Both the position numbers and the translations under genes were made by a program. Source: Verrucomicrobiota bacterium (GTDB lineage: Bacteria; Verrucomicrobiota; Verrucomicrobiia; Verrucomicrobiales; Akkermansiaceae). Taken from it: DNA of 38,879 nucleotides. Below, one piece after another: positions 32,478 to 38,879 of this stretch. The notes under the pieces are model-generated. The model did no database searches. It saw only the letters and a list, made by a program, of their open reading frames with translations, and was not told where the DNA came from. Numbering within the stretch: position 1 is the first letter of the stretch; each line of letters opens with the position of its first letter. The stretch lies in contig JAPLUI010000278.1 of assembly GCA_026397725.1 (NCBI GenBank), positions 1-38,879 of the forward strand. The letters run 5' to 3'.

Positions 32478-33017
32478 ATGTTACCGCTGCTCGCCAATGC
32501 CGAAGGAGAGAATGCCGTGTCCGAACTGCTCGGAAAGTTTGGCGTCACTTGGCCGTTCTTCATCGCTCAGGTCATCTGCTTCATCCTGGTGATGATCGTG
32601 CTGAAGAAATACGCTTTCGGCCCGGTTCAGGCGATGCTTGAACAGCGCCGCGCCCGCATCGCCGAGGGCGAGGACAAGCTCACGCAAATCGAAAAACAAC
32701 TCGCCGAGTCCGCGCAAACGACCGCCGCCGCCATCGCCAAGGCCAGCGCAGAGGCCCTGCGCATGATCAACGAGGCCAAGCAGGGGGCCGCCGCGTTCTC
32801 CGAGCAGAAGGCCCAGGAAGCCATCGCCCAAGCCCAACAGATTCTGGTCAAGGCCGAGGCCGCCGCCAAGGCTGACCGCGAGCGCCTCAGCGTCGAGCTG
32901 AAGCGTGAATTCGGCCGCCTGGTCGCTGCGACCACCGCGCAAGTGGCCGACAAGGTGCTCACTGCCGACGACCAGAAGCGCCTCAACGAAGCCACGCTCA
33001 TCAAGGTTGAAGCCTGA
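32478..33017 (+). CDS. atpF: F-type ATP synthase subunit b
   Basis: Peripheral-stalk subunit, 179 residues: one transmembrane helix near residues 22-42 (VTWPFFIAQVICFILVMIVL) and a long right-handed coiled-coil-type helix rich in Ala, Glu, Gln and Lys to about residue 150, ending KVLTADDQKRLNEATLIKVE, typical of the delta-binding end. The start at MLPLLANAEGEN was preferred over an ATG at 32409, which lies in a proline-rich extension without homology. Only one b gene is present. Confidence 0.93.
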   Translation: MLPLLANAEGENAVSELLGKFGVTWPFFIAQVICFILVMIVLKKYAFGPVQAMLEQRRARIAEGEDKLTQIEKQLAESAQTTAAAIAKASAEALRMINEAKQGAAAFSEQKAQEAIAQAQQILVKAEAAAKADRERLSVELKREFGRLVAATTAQVADKVLTADDQKRLNEATLIKVEA

Positions 33018-33044
33018 TTCCACTGACTTTCCCGCCACGCCGTC

Positions 33045-33437
33045 ATGAAGATTTCCAAAGTCGCCGCCGCCACTGCCCGCCGTTTGTTCGGGCTCTGCCA
33101 GACCGACGGCAGGCTCGACGATGACAAACTGCGCACCGTGATTGCCCGGTTGGTCGAGTCCAAGCCCCGCGACCATGTCGCCATCCTGACCGCCTTGCAG
33201 CGGCTTACGCGTCTCGAATTCGAGCGCCGCAAGGTGACCGTGGAAAGTGCGGTGGTGCTGGACGGCCCCAGCCGGCAGCGCGTGGTGGCCGGGTTGGCCA
33301 AACAATACGGTCCGGACCTGGTGGTCCAATATCAAGTCACCCCGGCCCTGCTCGGCGGCCTGCGCATCCGGGTGGGCAACGATGTGTTTGACGGCTCCGT
33401 GAAGGGCCGCCTTGATCGCTTCGCCAATGCTCTTTGA
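33045..33437 (+). CDS. atpH: F-type ATP synthase subunit delta (short form)
   Basis: OSCP/delta-type stalk subunit linking F1 to subunit b. The C-terminal half is clear: VTVESAVVLDGPSRQRVVAG and VTPALLGGLRIRVGNDVFDG then SVKGRLDRFA, the conserved last beta/alpha part. The product is only 130 residues, whereas delta is usually about 175-185. The missing part is in the N-terminal helical domain that binds the alpha N-termini, represented here by one short helical region (about residues 1-60). The gene is intact in frame and correctly placed between atpF and atpA, so this is a lineage-specific short form rather than a broken gene (inference). Confidence 0.9.
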   Translation: MKISKVAAATARRLFGLCQTDGRLDDDKLRTVIARLVESKPRDHVAILTALQRLTRLEFERRKVTVESAVVLDGPSRQRVVAGLAKQYGPDLVVQYQVTPALLGGLRIRVGNDVFDGSVKGRLDRFANAL

Positions 33438-33498
33438 GCCAGCCCTCCCCATCACCCTGCTGAACACCGCACCCCCGACCCACTAGCTACCTTCTCTT

Positions 33499-35040
33499 AT
33501 GAGCAGCATCCTTCAGGAACTCGAACAACAGATCGCCAGCATCACCTCGTCCGTCGAAAAATCCAATATCGGCACCGTCCGCCAAGTCGGTGACGGCGTC
33601 GCCAAAATCGAAGGACTCTCCGATGCGATGCTCAACGAAATGATCGAGTTTGACGGCGGCGTCACCGGCATGGCCCTCAACCTTGAGGAAGGCGAAGTCG
33701 GCGTCGTCCTGCTCGGCAATTACTCCGCTGTCAAACAAGGCCACGAGTGCCGCACCACCGGCAAGCTGCTCTCCGTCCCCGTCGGCGAAGCCGTCCTCGG
33801 CCGCGTCGTCAACGCCCTCGGTGAACCCATCGATGGCAAAGGCGAAATCGCCGCCACCACCTTCTATCCGATGGAGAAGATCGCGCCGGGCATCATCAAG
33901 CGCAAGTCGGTTTCCGTGCCCGTCCAGACCGGCATCATGTCCATCGACGCGATGATCCCGATCGGTCGCGGCCAGCGCGAATTGATCATCGGTGACCGCT
34001 CCACCGGCAAGACCACCATCGCGGTGGACACCATCATCTCCCAGGCGCAGCAAAACAAGGCCGCCGAGCAGGGCAAGCTGCAGAACCACAAGCCGCTCTA
34101 CAGCATCTACGTCGCCATCGGTCAGAAACTCTCCAACGTCGCCCGCACCCAGAAGATCCTGGAAGACGCCGGGGCGATGGAATACACCACCATCGTCTCC
34201 GCCTCCGCTTCCGACGCGGCCGCCATGCAGTACATCGCACCCTACGCCGGTTGTGCCATCGCGGAGTATTTCATGGACCAGGGGAAGGACTGCCTGATCG
34301 TTTTCGACGATCTTTCCAAACACGCCGTGGCCTACCGCCAAGTCTCGCTCATTCTGCGCCGCCCGTCCGGCCGCGAAGCCTATCCGGGCGATGTGTTCTA
34401 TCTCCACTCCCGCTTGCTCGAGCGTTCCGCCCGCCTGTCCAAGACCGCCGGCGATGGCTCGCTCACCGCGTTGCCGATCATCGAGACCCAGGCGGGTGAC
34501 GTCTCCGCTTACATCCCCACCAACGTCATTTCCATCACCGACGGCCAGATTTTCCTGGAAACCGACCTCTTCTATCAAGGCGTCCGGCCCGCCATCTCAG
34601 TCGGTCTGTCCGTCTCCCGCGTCGGTTCCGCCGCGCAGACCAAGACGATCAAGTCCGTGGCCGGCACCACCAAGCTCGACCTCGCCCAATACCGCGAACT
34701 CCAGGCCTTCGCACAGTTCGGTTCGGACCTCGATGCCTCGACCAAGAAGAAGCTCGACCGCGGGGCACGCATCGTCGAACTCTTCAAGCAGAACCAATAC
34801 TCTCCGCTGGCCATGGAAATGGAGTGCGTGCATCTCTTCGCCATGGAAAACGGCTACTTCGACGATGTCGCCGTGAGCGATGTCCGCCGGTGCCAGGCCG
34901 CTCTCGGCGAGTTCTTCACCACCCGCAAATCCGCCGTGCTCGACCGCATCCGCAACGAAAAGCCCGACCTCAAAAAGGACGCCGCCGTGGTCGAAGTCGT
35001 CAAACAAGCCGTCGAGGATTTCAAGAAATCGTGGAAGTAG
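33499..35040 (+). CDS. atpA: F-type ATP synthase subunit alpha
   Basis: Non-catalytic nucleotide-binding F1 subunit, 513 residues, a normal length. The Walker A motif GDRSTGKTT lies near residue 170, followed by the KHAVAYRQVSLILRRPSGRE region, the alpha signature PAISVGLSVSRVGSAAQ with the catalytic-site arginine (VSRVGSAAQ), and the C-terminal helical domain ending VEDFKKSWK. The N-terminal helix (ILQELEQQIASI) that would contact delta is present. The start ATG at 33499 is preceded by a pyrimidine-rich CTACCTTCTCTT without a Shine-Dalgarno sequence. Confidence 0.97.
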   Translation: MSSILQELEQQIASITSSVEKSNIGTVRQVGDGVAKIEGLSDAMLNEMIEFDGGVTGMALNLEEGEVGVVLLGNYSAVKQGHECRTTGKLLSVPVGEAVLGRVVNALGEPIDGKGEIAATTFYPMEKIAPGIIKRKSVSVPVQTGIMSIDAMIPIGRGQRELIIGDRSTGKTTIAVDTIISQAQQNKAAEQGKLQNHKPLYSIYVAIGQKLSNVARTQKILEDAGAMEYTTIVSASASDAAAMQYIAPYAGCAIAEYFMDQGKDCLIVFDDLSKHAVAYRQVSLILRRPSGREAYPGDVFYLHSRLLERSARLSKTAGDGSLTALPIIETQAGDVSAYIPTNVISITDGQIFLETDLFYQGVRPAISVGLSVSRVGSAAQTKTIKSVAGTTKLDLAQYRELQAFAQFGSDLDASTKKKLDRGARIVELFKQNQYSPLAMEMECVHLFAMENGYFDDVAVSDVRRCQAALGEFFTTRKSAVLDRIRNEKPDLKKDAAVVEVVKQAVEDFKKSWK

Positions 35041-35106
35041 CCGGGTTGTCACCGCGGGCCTTTTCCTGACCACCGATCACTGATAACCGAAAGCCGATCA
35101 CTCCCC

Positions 35107-36000
35107 ATGGCCAGCCTCCGCGACATCCGCCACCGCATCAAGTCGGTAAGAAACACCGCCCAGATCACCCGGGCGATGCAGCTTGTCGCTGCGTCCAAGA
35201 TGAAAAAGGCGCAGGACCAGGCGCTGGCCGGGCGTGCCTATTCGAAACACCTGCTCCAGGCGCTGCATGACATCCGCAAGAACTTCGGTGAGGAGTCCCA
35301 TCCCTTCCTCGCACACCGGCCGGGAAACCGCGAGTTGGTGCTCGTGATTTCCACCGACAAAGGCTTGTGCGGTGCGATCAACACCAGCTTGGCCCGCAAA
35401 ATCTTCGCGCAAGTCTCACCGGACGCCCATTTCATCACGGTGGGTCGCAAGCTGCGCGGCACCTGCGAGAAACTCGGCAAGCAAATCATCGCCGACTTCA
35501 CCGTCAGGGATCCGGTGCCCTTCGCCGCGACCCGGCCGATCTCCCGCATGATCGGCAAGCACTTTCAGGACGGCAATTACGACAAGGTTTCCATCGCCTT
35601 CACCAATTTCTACAACACCCTGCGCCAAGAGCCGAAAGTGGTCACCTTGCTGCCGCTCCAACGCCATCGCGAGGGCGAGGACCAGGCGTTTGAAATGATT
35701 GGCGGCGGCTTCTCCATGGCCGCCCACCAGGCCGACCCCGACCGCGATTTCGAATTCGAGCCGAGCCCGGCGGAGGTGATCGCCACGATGCTCCCGCTCT
35801 ATCTCAATTACGAGGTGTTCCAAGCCCACCTCGAATCCCGCGCCTCCGAGCACTCCGCCCGGATGGTCGCCATGAAAGCTGCCACCGACAACGCCGATAA
35901 GTTCATCAAGGAACTCACCCTCGAATACAACAAGCTCCGCCAAGGCGCGATCACCGCCGAACTCCTCGAAATCACCACCGCCATGAAGGCGATGGAGTAA
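35107..36000 (+). CDS. atpG: F-type ATP synthase subunit gamma
   Basis: Central rotor shaft, 297 residues. The N-terminal coiled-coil helix begins SLRDIRHRIKSVRNTAQITR then AMQLVAASKMKKAQ. The globular domain includes ELVLVISTDKGLCGAINTSL. The C-terminal helix contains SARMVAMKAATDNADKFIKE, then YNKLRQGAITAELLEITTAM. Length and motifs are complete. It is followed after 19 nt by the antitoxin gene rather than by atpD. Confidence 0.96.
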   Translation: MASLRDIRHRIKSVRNTAQITRAMQLVAASKMKKAQDQALAGRAYSKHLLQALHDIRKNFGEESHPFLAHRPGNRELVLVISTDKGLCGAINTSLARKIFAQVSPDAHFITVGRKLRGTCEKLGKQIIADFTVRDPVPFAATRPISRMIGKHFQDGNYDKVSIAFTNFYNTLRQEPKVVTLLPLQRHREGEDQAFEMIGGGFSMAAHQADPDRDFEFEPSPAEVIATMLPLYLNYEVFQAHLESRASEHSARMVAMKAATDNADKFIKELTLEYNKLRQGAITAELLEITTAMKAME

Positions 36001-36019
36001 GCTCCATTCACCTGCTGCC

Positions 36020-36277
36020 ATGAGAATCGTTACTGAAAAGGAGGCCGTTGCAACCCTGCCCAGTTTGGCGGACGCGGCTTGCGAATCTCACGAGCCCGTG
36101 TTCATCGCACGGGATGGAGCGGAGACGGTCGTACTGATTTCCCTCAGCGATTACGAATGCAGGGACGAAACCGAATACTTGCTCAGATCACCCACCAACG
36201 CCGCCAGGTTGCTCAAATCCATCAGCAATCTTCGCGCCGGAATCCCCGCCACCGAACGCAACCTGATCGAACCGTGA
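36020..36277 (+). CDS. yefM: YefM/Phd family antitoxin
   Basis: Antitoxin of 85 residues that would bind and neutralise YoeB and repress its own promoter. It has a Phd/YefM N-terminal DNA-binding fold (MRIVTEKEAVATLPSLADAA, then VFIARDGAETVVLISLSDYE) and the YoeB-binding C-terminal region ETEYLLRSPTNAARLLKSIS, the highly conserved part of YefM. The stop overlaps the toxin's GTG start (GTGA). It begins 19 nt after atpG and must be co-transcribed with the ATP synthase genes unless an internal promoter exists; none is evident in the 19-nt gap. Confidence 0.92.
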   Translation: MRIVTEKEAVATLPSLADAACESHEPVFIARDGAETVVLISLSDYECRDETEYLLRSPTNAARLLKSISNLRAGIPATERNLIEP

Positions 36278-36534
36278 AGATCCTTTTCGACGAACAAGGC
36301 TGGGAAGACTATCTCTACTGGATTGAAGCCGATCGGAAATTCAGCCGCAAAATCAATGCCCTCATCAAAGACATCACCCGCGATCCATTCTCCGGCATCG
36401 GCAAGCCGGAGCCGCTCAAACATCAGCTCTCGGGGTTCTGGGCCCGCAGAATCGATGGCGAGCATCGTTTGATCTATCAAATCCAGAACGAAGCCGTCGT
36501 CATCATCCAATGCCGCCACCACTACGAACGCTGA
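36274..36534 (+). CDS. yoeB: YoeB/Txe family mRNA-interferase toxin
   Basis: Ribosome-dependent mRNA endonuclease, 86 residues, RelE superfamily. With the GTG start counted as residue 1 the catalytic residues fall at the positions known for E. coli YoeB: Glu46 (KPEPLKH), Arg65 (GEHRLIYQI) and His83 (QCRHHY). LSGFWARRIDGEHRLIY is almost the family consensus, so the toxin looks functional. GTG was chosen because it gives the canonical N-terminus (M/V-KILFDEQGWEDY) and overlaps the antitoxin stop. The longer frame running back to 36079 overlaps most of yefM and is not plausible. It is followed after 45 nt by atpD. Confidence 0.94.
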   Translation: MKILFDEQGWEDYLYWIEADRKFSRKINALIKDITRDPFSGIGKPEPLKHQLSGFWARRIDGEHRLIYQIQNEAVVIIQCRHHYER

Positions 36535-36579
36535 ACGTTCCAGACCCCACCACTTCTCCCACCACCCCACTTCCCACTC

Positions 36580-38043
36580 ATGAGCAACACCGGAACCATC
36601 GTCCAGATCATGGGCGCCGTCATCGACGCTGACTTCTCCAAGGCCAGCAACCTGCCCAAGATCTACAATGCCCTCGAGATCCAATACGTTCTCAACGGCG
36701 TGAGCACCAAACTCGTGCTCGAAGTCCAGCAACACCTCGGTGACGGCTGGGTCCGCGCCGTGGCCATGTCCACCACCGACGGCCTCAAGCGCGGCATGTC
36801 CTTGGTCGATACCGGCAAGTCGATCGCCGTGCCCGTCGGCAAGCAGGTGCTGGGGCGGATTTTCAACGTCACCGGCGATCTGGTGGACGAAAACGTGCCG
36901 ATTCCCAACCCGGAGATTCGGTCCCCGATCCACCGGCCCGCGCCCTTGCTCACCGAGCAATCCGTTAGTGCCGAGGTGCTCATGACCGGGATCAAGGTGA
37001 TTGACCTCATCTGCCCGCTGCTCAAGGGCGGCAAGGGCGGCATGTTCGGTGGGGCCGGCGTCGGCAAGACGGTCGTCATCATGGAACTCATCAACAACAT
37101 CGCCAAGGCGCATGGCGGTTACTCGGTGTTTGCCGGGGTGGGCGAGCGCACCCGTGAGGGCAACGACCTCTACTGGGAAATGATCGAGTCCGGCGTCATC
37201 GCCACCGAGCGCGATGAAAAGGGTCGTCCGAAGCTCGACGACAAGGGCAACCCGGTGCTCGCCGATGGCTCCAAGGTGGCGCTCTGCTACGGCCAGATGA
37301 ACGAGCCGCCCGGCGCGCGTCTCCGCGTGGCGCTCTCCGCCCTCACCATGGCCGAGCATTTCCGCGATGAGGACAACCAGGACGTGTTGCTCTTCGTCGA
37401 TAACATTTTCCGGTTCTCCCAAGCCGGTTCGGAGGTCTCCGCGCTGCTGGGCCGCACCCCGTCCGCCGTCGGCTACCAGCCAACCCTCTCCGAGGAAATG
37501 GCCGGCTTGCAGGAACGCATCACCTCCACCAACAAGGGCTCGATTACCTCGATCCAGGCCGTTTACGTGCCTGCGGACGACTTGACCGACCCCGCCCCGG
37601 CCAATACCTTCGCCCATCTTGACGCGACCGTCGTGCTGGAGCGTGCGCTCGCGGCGCAGGGCTTGTTTCCCGCCGTGGATCCGCTCGCCTCCACCTCCAA
37701 GGCGCTCGCCCCGGACATCATCGGCGAGGAACACTACCGCGTCGCCCGCGGGGTGCAGCAGGTGCTCCAGCGCTACAAGGACCTCCAGGACATCATCGCC
37801 ATTCTCGGCATGGACGAGCTATCTGACGATGACAAGCTGACGGTGTTCCGTGCCCGCAAGATCCAGCGCTTCCTGACCCAGCCGTTCCATGTGGCGGAAG
37901 TCTTCACCAACGTCCCCGGCGTGCTGATTTCCGTCGAGGATACCGTCAAAGGCTTTGCCCAGATCCTGGACGGCAAGCTCGACGAGGTCCCGGAAGGCAA
38001 CTTCTACATGAAGGGCAATATCGAATCCGTTTCCCGCGTGTAA
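36580..38043 (+). CDS. atpD: F-type ATP synthase subunit beta
   Basis: Catalytic F1 subunit, 487 residues. Walker A GGAGVGKTVVIMELI lies near residue 155, the catalytic glutamate is in GVGERTREGND, Walker B is in DVLLFVDNIFRF, the ATPase alpha/beta signature appears as PSAVGYQPTLSEEMAGLQER, and the DELSEED loop appears as DELSDDDKL. The N-terminal barrel begins GTIVQIMGAVIDADF. A lineage-type insertion of charged residues (DEKGRPKLDDKGNPVLADGS) lies around residue 210-230. It is preceded by a C-rich leader (CCACCACCCCACTTCCCACT) without a Shine-Dalgarno sequence, and is separated from atpG by the toxin-antitoxin pair. Confidence 0.97.
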   Translation: MSNTGTIVQIMGAVIDADFSKASNLPKIYNALEIQYVLNGVSTKLVLEVQQHLGDGWVRAVAMSTTDGLKRGMSLVDTGKSIAVPVGKQVLGRIFNVTGDLVDENVPIPNPEIRSPIHRPAPLLTEQSVSAEVLMTGIKVIDLICPLLKGGKGGMFGGAGVGKTVVIMELINNIAKAHGGYSVFAGVGERTREGNDLYWEMIESGVIATERDEKGRPKLDDKGNPVLADGSKVALCYGQMNEPPGARLRVALSALTMAEHFRDEDNQDVLLFVDNIFRFSQAGSEVSALLGRTPSAVGYQPTLSEEMAGLQERITSTNKGSITSIQAVYVPADDLTDPAPANTFAHLDATVVLERALAAQGLFPAVDPLASTSKALAPDIIGEEHYRVARGVQQVLQRYKDLQDIIAILGMDELSDDDKLTVFRARKIQRFLTQPFHVAEVFTNVPGVLISVEDTVKGFAQILDGKLDEVPEGNFYMKGNIESVSRV

Positions 38044-38089
38044 ACTTGCAGCGTTTCAGCGTTTCAGAATTCCAGCGTTTTGCTCCCCC

Positions 38090-38503
38090 ATGCCCTTCCT
38101 CCTCGATATCGTCACCCCTGAGAAAAAGGTGTTCTCGGAACAAGTTGACAACGTCTATCTGCCCGGCGCGGATGGCGAGCTGGGCGTGCTGCCGCAGCAT
38201 GCCGGCCTGGTGACCGCCCTGCAACCCGGCGAACTCCGCTACCTGCACAACGGCAAGGTCGTCGTGCTCGCCATCGGTTCCGGCTTCGCCGAAATCACCC
38301 AGACCCACGTCGTCGTCCTCACCGACATGGCCCTCGGTGAGGCCGAGATCGACATCGCCCAGGCCGAAGCCGCCATCCAGCGGGCCCGGGAGGAATTGCA
38401 CGGGGTGGATCACAGCATGGATGCCGAGGAAGTCGCCTTCCTTCAGGGCATCATCGCCAAGTCCACTGCCGCCATCCACTTCAAGCGCAAGAGCCAGTCC
38501 TGA
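38090..38503 (+). CDS. atpC: F-type ATP synthase subunit epsilon
   Basis: F1 rotor subunit that couples gamma to the c-ring and can inhibit ATP hydrolysis, 137 residues. The N-terminal beta-sandwich reads LDIVTPEKKVFSEQVDNVYL then PGADGELGVLPQHAGLVTAL, and the helical hairpin AEAAIQRAREELHG is at the C-terminal side. Length is normal. The 46-nt gap after atpD contains three copies of CAGCGTTT, and the ATG follows CTCCCCC. Last gene of the operon. Confidence 0.96.
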   Translation: MPFLLDIVTPEKKVFSEQVDNVYLPGADGELGVLPQHAGLVTALQPGELRYLHNGKVVVLAIGSGFAEITQTHVVVLTDMALGEAEIDIAQAEAAIQRAREELHGVDHSMDAEEVAFLQGIIAKSTAAIHFKRKSQS

Positions 38504-38653
38504 GACGCAACGCATCCCGGCATGCCGTAGTTGCTGCTTGCAGGCGCTGGCGGAAGCGCTGGCGTGCTGGGGAGGCCCGGTTGACCTGCCGAACGCACCG
38601 CGAGGCGAGTGGTCCGGCAGACCGGCGCTTGATTGAAACCGCATTTAGCCACC

Positions 38654-38683
38654 GCGGTGTGGCGCTGCCCGCCACACCGCTTT
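38654..38683 (+). terminator. Strong hairpin terminator downstream of the atp operon
   Basis: GCGGTGTGGCG-CTGCC-CGCCACACCGC is a perfect 11-bp stem with a 5-nt loop followed by TTT. It lies about 150 nt after the atpC stop and is the first strong candidate on this strand. Confidence 0.75.
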
Positions 38684-38757
38684 GGCTCAACCGTTAGAGC
38701 TGCGGGGTTCCCATGAGGCACGGTCCGTCTCGCGGCGGTCACGCCTCTCCCGAGTAA

Positions 38758-38843
38758 CTTGGCTCCGAGGATGCCCGTTAGGGAGCGACGACATTCCTGT
38801 CGTCGAGCGGAAGGAACGTCCATGAACAGAGCCTTCGGCACGC
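38758..38843. repeat. Dispersed hairpin repeat, copy B
   Basis: TTGGCTCCGAGGATGCCCGT...GCGACGACATTCCTGTCGTC...GGAAGGAACGTCCATGAACA matches 6779-6862 across about 85 bp, including the CGACGAC/GTCGTCG stem. Only intergenic sequence surrounds it. 38504-38653 before it holds no recognisable gene. Confidence 0.75.
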
Positions 38844-38879
38844 ACTCATGGGCCGCCCTTCCGCTACCACCACAAGAAT

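Noticed and set aside
36151..37734. 527-codon minus-strand frame opposite yoeB and atpD
   Set aside because: Shadow frame; atpD and yoeB motifs on the plus strand are unambiguous.
38504..38653. Possible small gene or tRNA after atpC
   Set aside because: No ORF with recognisable sequence and no cloverleaf; the only clear structure is the downstream terminator hairpin.

Overview
The window looks like chromosomal DNA from a GC-rich member of the Verrucomicrobiota, probably Verrucomicrobiae (inference). The support is a mix of features typical of that group: a secreted sugar-oxidoreductase/DUF1080 module, delta-60 and FG-GAP surface proteins, PEP-CTERM-type gene debris, a decayed integron-type integrase, a RAYT-like transposase with many palindromic repeats, and start codons mostly preceded by C-rich tracts rather than Shine-Dalgarno sequences. 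No rRNA, tRNA or CRISPR array was seen.

Layout. 1-1080 is a graveyard: an integron-integrase-like pseudogene interrupted by an inverted-repeat element, then a broken secreted-protein gene. 1083-4834 (minus) holds an SDR dehydrogenase, then a coupled pair (Tat-exported Gfo/Idh/MocA oxidoreductase and a secreted TIM-barrel/DUF1080 fusion) that suggests periplasmic keto-sugar chemistry. 4835-5669 is non-coding and carries four palindrome-ended repeat units. 5670-6514 (minus) is a translationally coupled pair, a stand-alone cyclic-nucleotide-type domain and a DUF3307 membrane protein. 7202-20995 (plus) is one giant secreted protein of about 4,600 residues. By my count it has 14 FG-GAP blades and five groups of exactly seven delta-60 repeats, i.e. 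49 blades or seven predicted seven-bladed propellers, separated by beta-sandwich modules and ending in a trypsin-like peptidase domain. Tandem ~135-bp repeats start just after its stop, followed by anchor/PEP-CTERM gene fragments.

22102-28260 (minus) holds exonuclease III, a RAYT-like Y1 transposase with a palindromic repeat beside it, a secreted alpha/alpha-toroid protein with an upstream HlyD-like periplasmic adaptor, a spermidine-synthase-like protein and HU. 28633-30951 (plus) encodes a cNMP-like domain fused to acetate kinase and to a PduL phosphotransacylase, so both steps from acyl-CoA to acid plus ATP sit in one chain. 31233-38503 (plus) is the F-type ATP synthase operon atpBEFHAGDC, unusual because a complete YefM/YoeB toxin-antitoxin pair lies between atpG and atpD, and because the delta subunit is short. 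A strong hairpin terminator and a dispersed repeat close the window.

The observations most worth following are the cNMP-AckA-PduL fusion, the toxin-antitoxin pair inside the ATP synthase operon, the 7x7 propeller organisation of the giant protein with its terminal protease, and a marked excess of the pentamer CTAAC/GTTAG across coding and non-coding DNA.
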